Part shown: one piece after another, positions 53,801-56,800 of the stretch | Layout: each line of letters begins with the position of its first letter | How positions within the stretch are numbered: the first letter of the stretch is position 1 | DNA from: Tretioscincus oriximinensis | Lineage: Eukaryota > Chordata > Lepidosauria > Squamata > Gymnophthalmidae | Reading direction: 5' to 3' | DNA: 64,000 bases | Assembly: GCA_022410635.1 (NCBI GenBank) | Contig: JAJVDF010000365.1 | Location: forward strand, 539,948 to 603,947 | Position numbers and translations under genes: made by a program | The notes under the pieces: generated by a model | What the model saw: only the letters and a program-made list of their open reading frames with translations | Databases searched by the model: none | Told to the model about the DNA's origin: nothing

Positions 53801-56800
53801 TATAAATAATTTTAATAAATAAATGAAAATAAATATAATGCGATAAGTGCATTATGTGATCTGTTGCTTGCTGTTCCAGATGCTGCACAGTAGAGAAGAC
53901 ATCTCAGGGGGGAAGATTACATAGTCCAGGGGCTACCACTGAGAAGGCCAGTCCTGGGTTCCTATCCTCAGGAGTACCTCCCCAAGTCTCAAGGCACAGG
54001 CAGATCAAGGCATTGTTCAGCTGTCTGGGACATACTGAATCGGGCCACAGGCCATCAAGCCCAGCATTCTGTCCCACATAGAGGCCCACCAGATGCACCT
54101 GGGCAGTCCGAACAGAGGAAAGCAAAATATGCTCCTGTTCATGACTCCCTGCAAATGGTATTTCAGGAGTCCTGCCTGTTGCTCCATCCCGGAAGCAGCA
54201 TCCAGACATCCATCCTAGTACCCATTTATGCCCTTGGTGTACATAAACCTGTCTAGTCCTGTCTTGAAACTATCCAAGCTGTTAGCTACCACTACCTCTT
54301 CAGGAAGTAAATTCCACAGGCTGATGACCCTCTGGGTGAAAAAATACTTTGTCTGTTCTCACTTTTCTGCCCATCAGTTTCAAGGAGTGCCCTCTGGTCC
54401 TAGTATTGTGTGATAGAGAAAACATTTTTTCTCTATTCACCCTGTCCATCCCATGCATGATTTTGTCCACTTCAATCAGATCACCTCTCAAACGTCGCCT
54501 TTCGAGGCTGAAGAGGCCCAGACGTTGCAGCCTGACTTCATAAGGGAGGCGCTCCAGACCCTTGATCATTTTTGTTACCCTTTTCTGCACCTTCTCTAGT
54601 TCCACAACATCCCTCTTGAGATATGGTGACCAGAACAGCCAAATGTTTTCACAGGCTGCAACTAGGGCCTGGCCCCTAGGTTCCCCACCCCTGCCTTACA
54701 GTTTGACCTTTCTTCTCACATCCCAGGTCCATACCTTGCCAGAGGTGGCTTCGATGGTGTGCGGTAAGGTGCTGCCACTGAGACTGGCCAGCAAAGGACT
54801 GCTTGGAGAATCTCCGTCGTAAATGAAGAGGTAGTCATAGGTGCATTCTGTGTCCATGAACATGAAAGTCAAGAGGATGCGATAGCTGCTGCTGGGAGCT
54901 GGCCAGGGTAGAAAATGGGCTAGTTAGAAGACCATTTCGTATGACCTAGGAGATCCTCTTCGACTTGTGTTACGCCTCAACCCAGCAAGACAGGTTCACA
55001 GCAAGAAGAAAACACTTTTATAAGGCTACATTCTCCCATCAGAAAACCCACAGGAGCACCTATGTTATTGTCTGTGGCCAGCATGGGAAAGTAACTCCCA
55101 GCTCCCTCCTCGGTGGTTCTGCTTCCCTCCACCGTTTTCCAGTCAGGCGGCCCATGCCACACCACATCCACTGCCCTTCGTGGCAGGTTACGGTGCAGCC
55201 GTGCTCAATGTTCCAAGCCCTGTAATTGGTCCCTGCCATAGGTCGAAATCTTTGACTTGGTAATGCAAGTCCTATTATTAAAGAGTTTCACATTATCTCT
55301 GCTATGTTTTATTTGTATTTGTTGTTTCATCCTTTGATGGAAGGGGGCATCATAAACAATAAAAGGCGGGTGGAAGAGTTCAACATTTCGAGGTATAACA
55401 TCCAACGACAGGACTCAGAACTCTGGCAGCCCCTAGAGACCAGAGTCCTGGGTTGGAAACTGGCTAAAAGACAGAAAACAGATGGAAGCAATAAATGGGC
55501 AGTTCTCTGGGTGGAAAGATGTGAGAAGTGGAATATCCCAGGGTTCAGTACTGGGACCAGGACTAGGAGGGAAAGGAAGGAATGGATGAAAGATGGAAGA
55601 GAAGGAAGGTAAAGAAAGAAGGAAAGAAAGGAAAACGAAAAGAAGGAACTAAACAAAGCAGCAGCATGTGAAAGGGAAATGGGAGGGGGCAAGGCATGGA
55701 TGGGAACACGTTTCTAAGGCAGTGCTGGGGAGAATTAGAAAATTCATCCTCATGCAGTGTACGAATTATCATGCAGCAATGCCCACGGAAATTTGCCTCA
55801 CCCATTTCCAGTTTGGTGATTCATTTCTGGCCCCTGCTTCCAGAAAGGGCATCCCAGAGGCTGGAAATGACATCACAAATGATGTAATTTCCAGTCCCAC
55901 ATCAGAAGTGATGTCACCCAACTTTGCTCCCCAACGCCTGAGATTTTCAGGCTCCGGGTGCGAGATTGCCAGCGCAAGCACTCTCAGCACTCTTTCAAGG
56001 AGCTACAAGTCCACCCTTACTAAACAGGCTGCACCCAGGCAAACACGGCTACTTCTTTGAAATCTACAATGTTCCAAACACGATCACACCACCGCCAACA
56101 CAGCAACAGCTATTTCACTTTTTTCACAATTTTGGAATTTGTTACTACTGCCGGCTTCGTGAAGCTGCTGGGCATCCAAGCTGTTATATAAGTCCTTGTC
56201 ATCGTGAAAAAAACAGTGTAGAAAAGCAGGCGAAAATACAACTGATACCGATAAAACCAGAAACAAAATTCTGCCGGAAGATGAGAAAGCGGAAACTGGT
56301 CGTTTGTTGTTGTTGACATCTGACACCCTGTTTATATTCCAGTAAAGGGGCTAGTAGGTGGCATAAGCTTTTGTAGACACGTCTACTTCTTCAGATGCCT
56401 TCTTAGGTGTCTACGAAAGCTGATGCCACCTACTTTTCAACTGTTAGTCTCAAAGTGCTACTGGCCCCTTTGCTGGACTTTCTACTAGACTAACACAGCT
56501 ATTTCTCTGACATTGACGACCCTGTTTATATGTTTATATCCATGCAATAAAAGAGTATGTGACCAATTCTAGTGGGCATTCTCTCTTTCTGCCCAAGGCA
56601 CACATGAACAAGAAAAAAGGCATTCCTTTCTTTCATTCTTACCTTCCACGAGCCATTCACAGTTACCATTAACCGAGTAGTTTCCAGGGCCATCTGTTAC
56701 ATATCCAGATGTGCTACGCAGCACCTGTCGGTGTCCCTTGCAGTCACCACTGCTTGTCCTCTGGATCCCGCACAAACTCAGAATCAATGCTGCCAGGACC

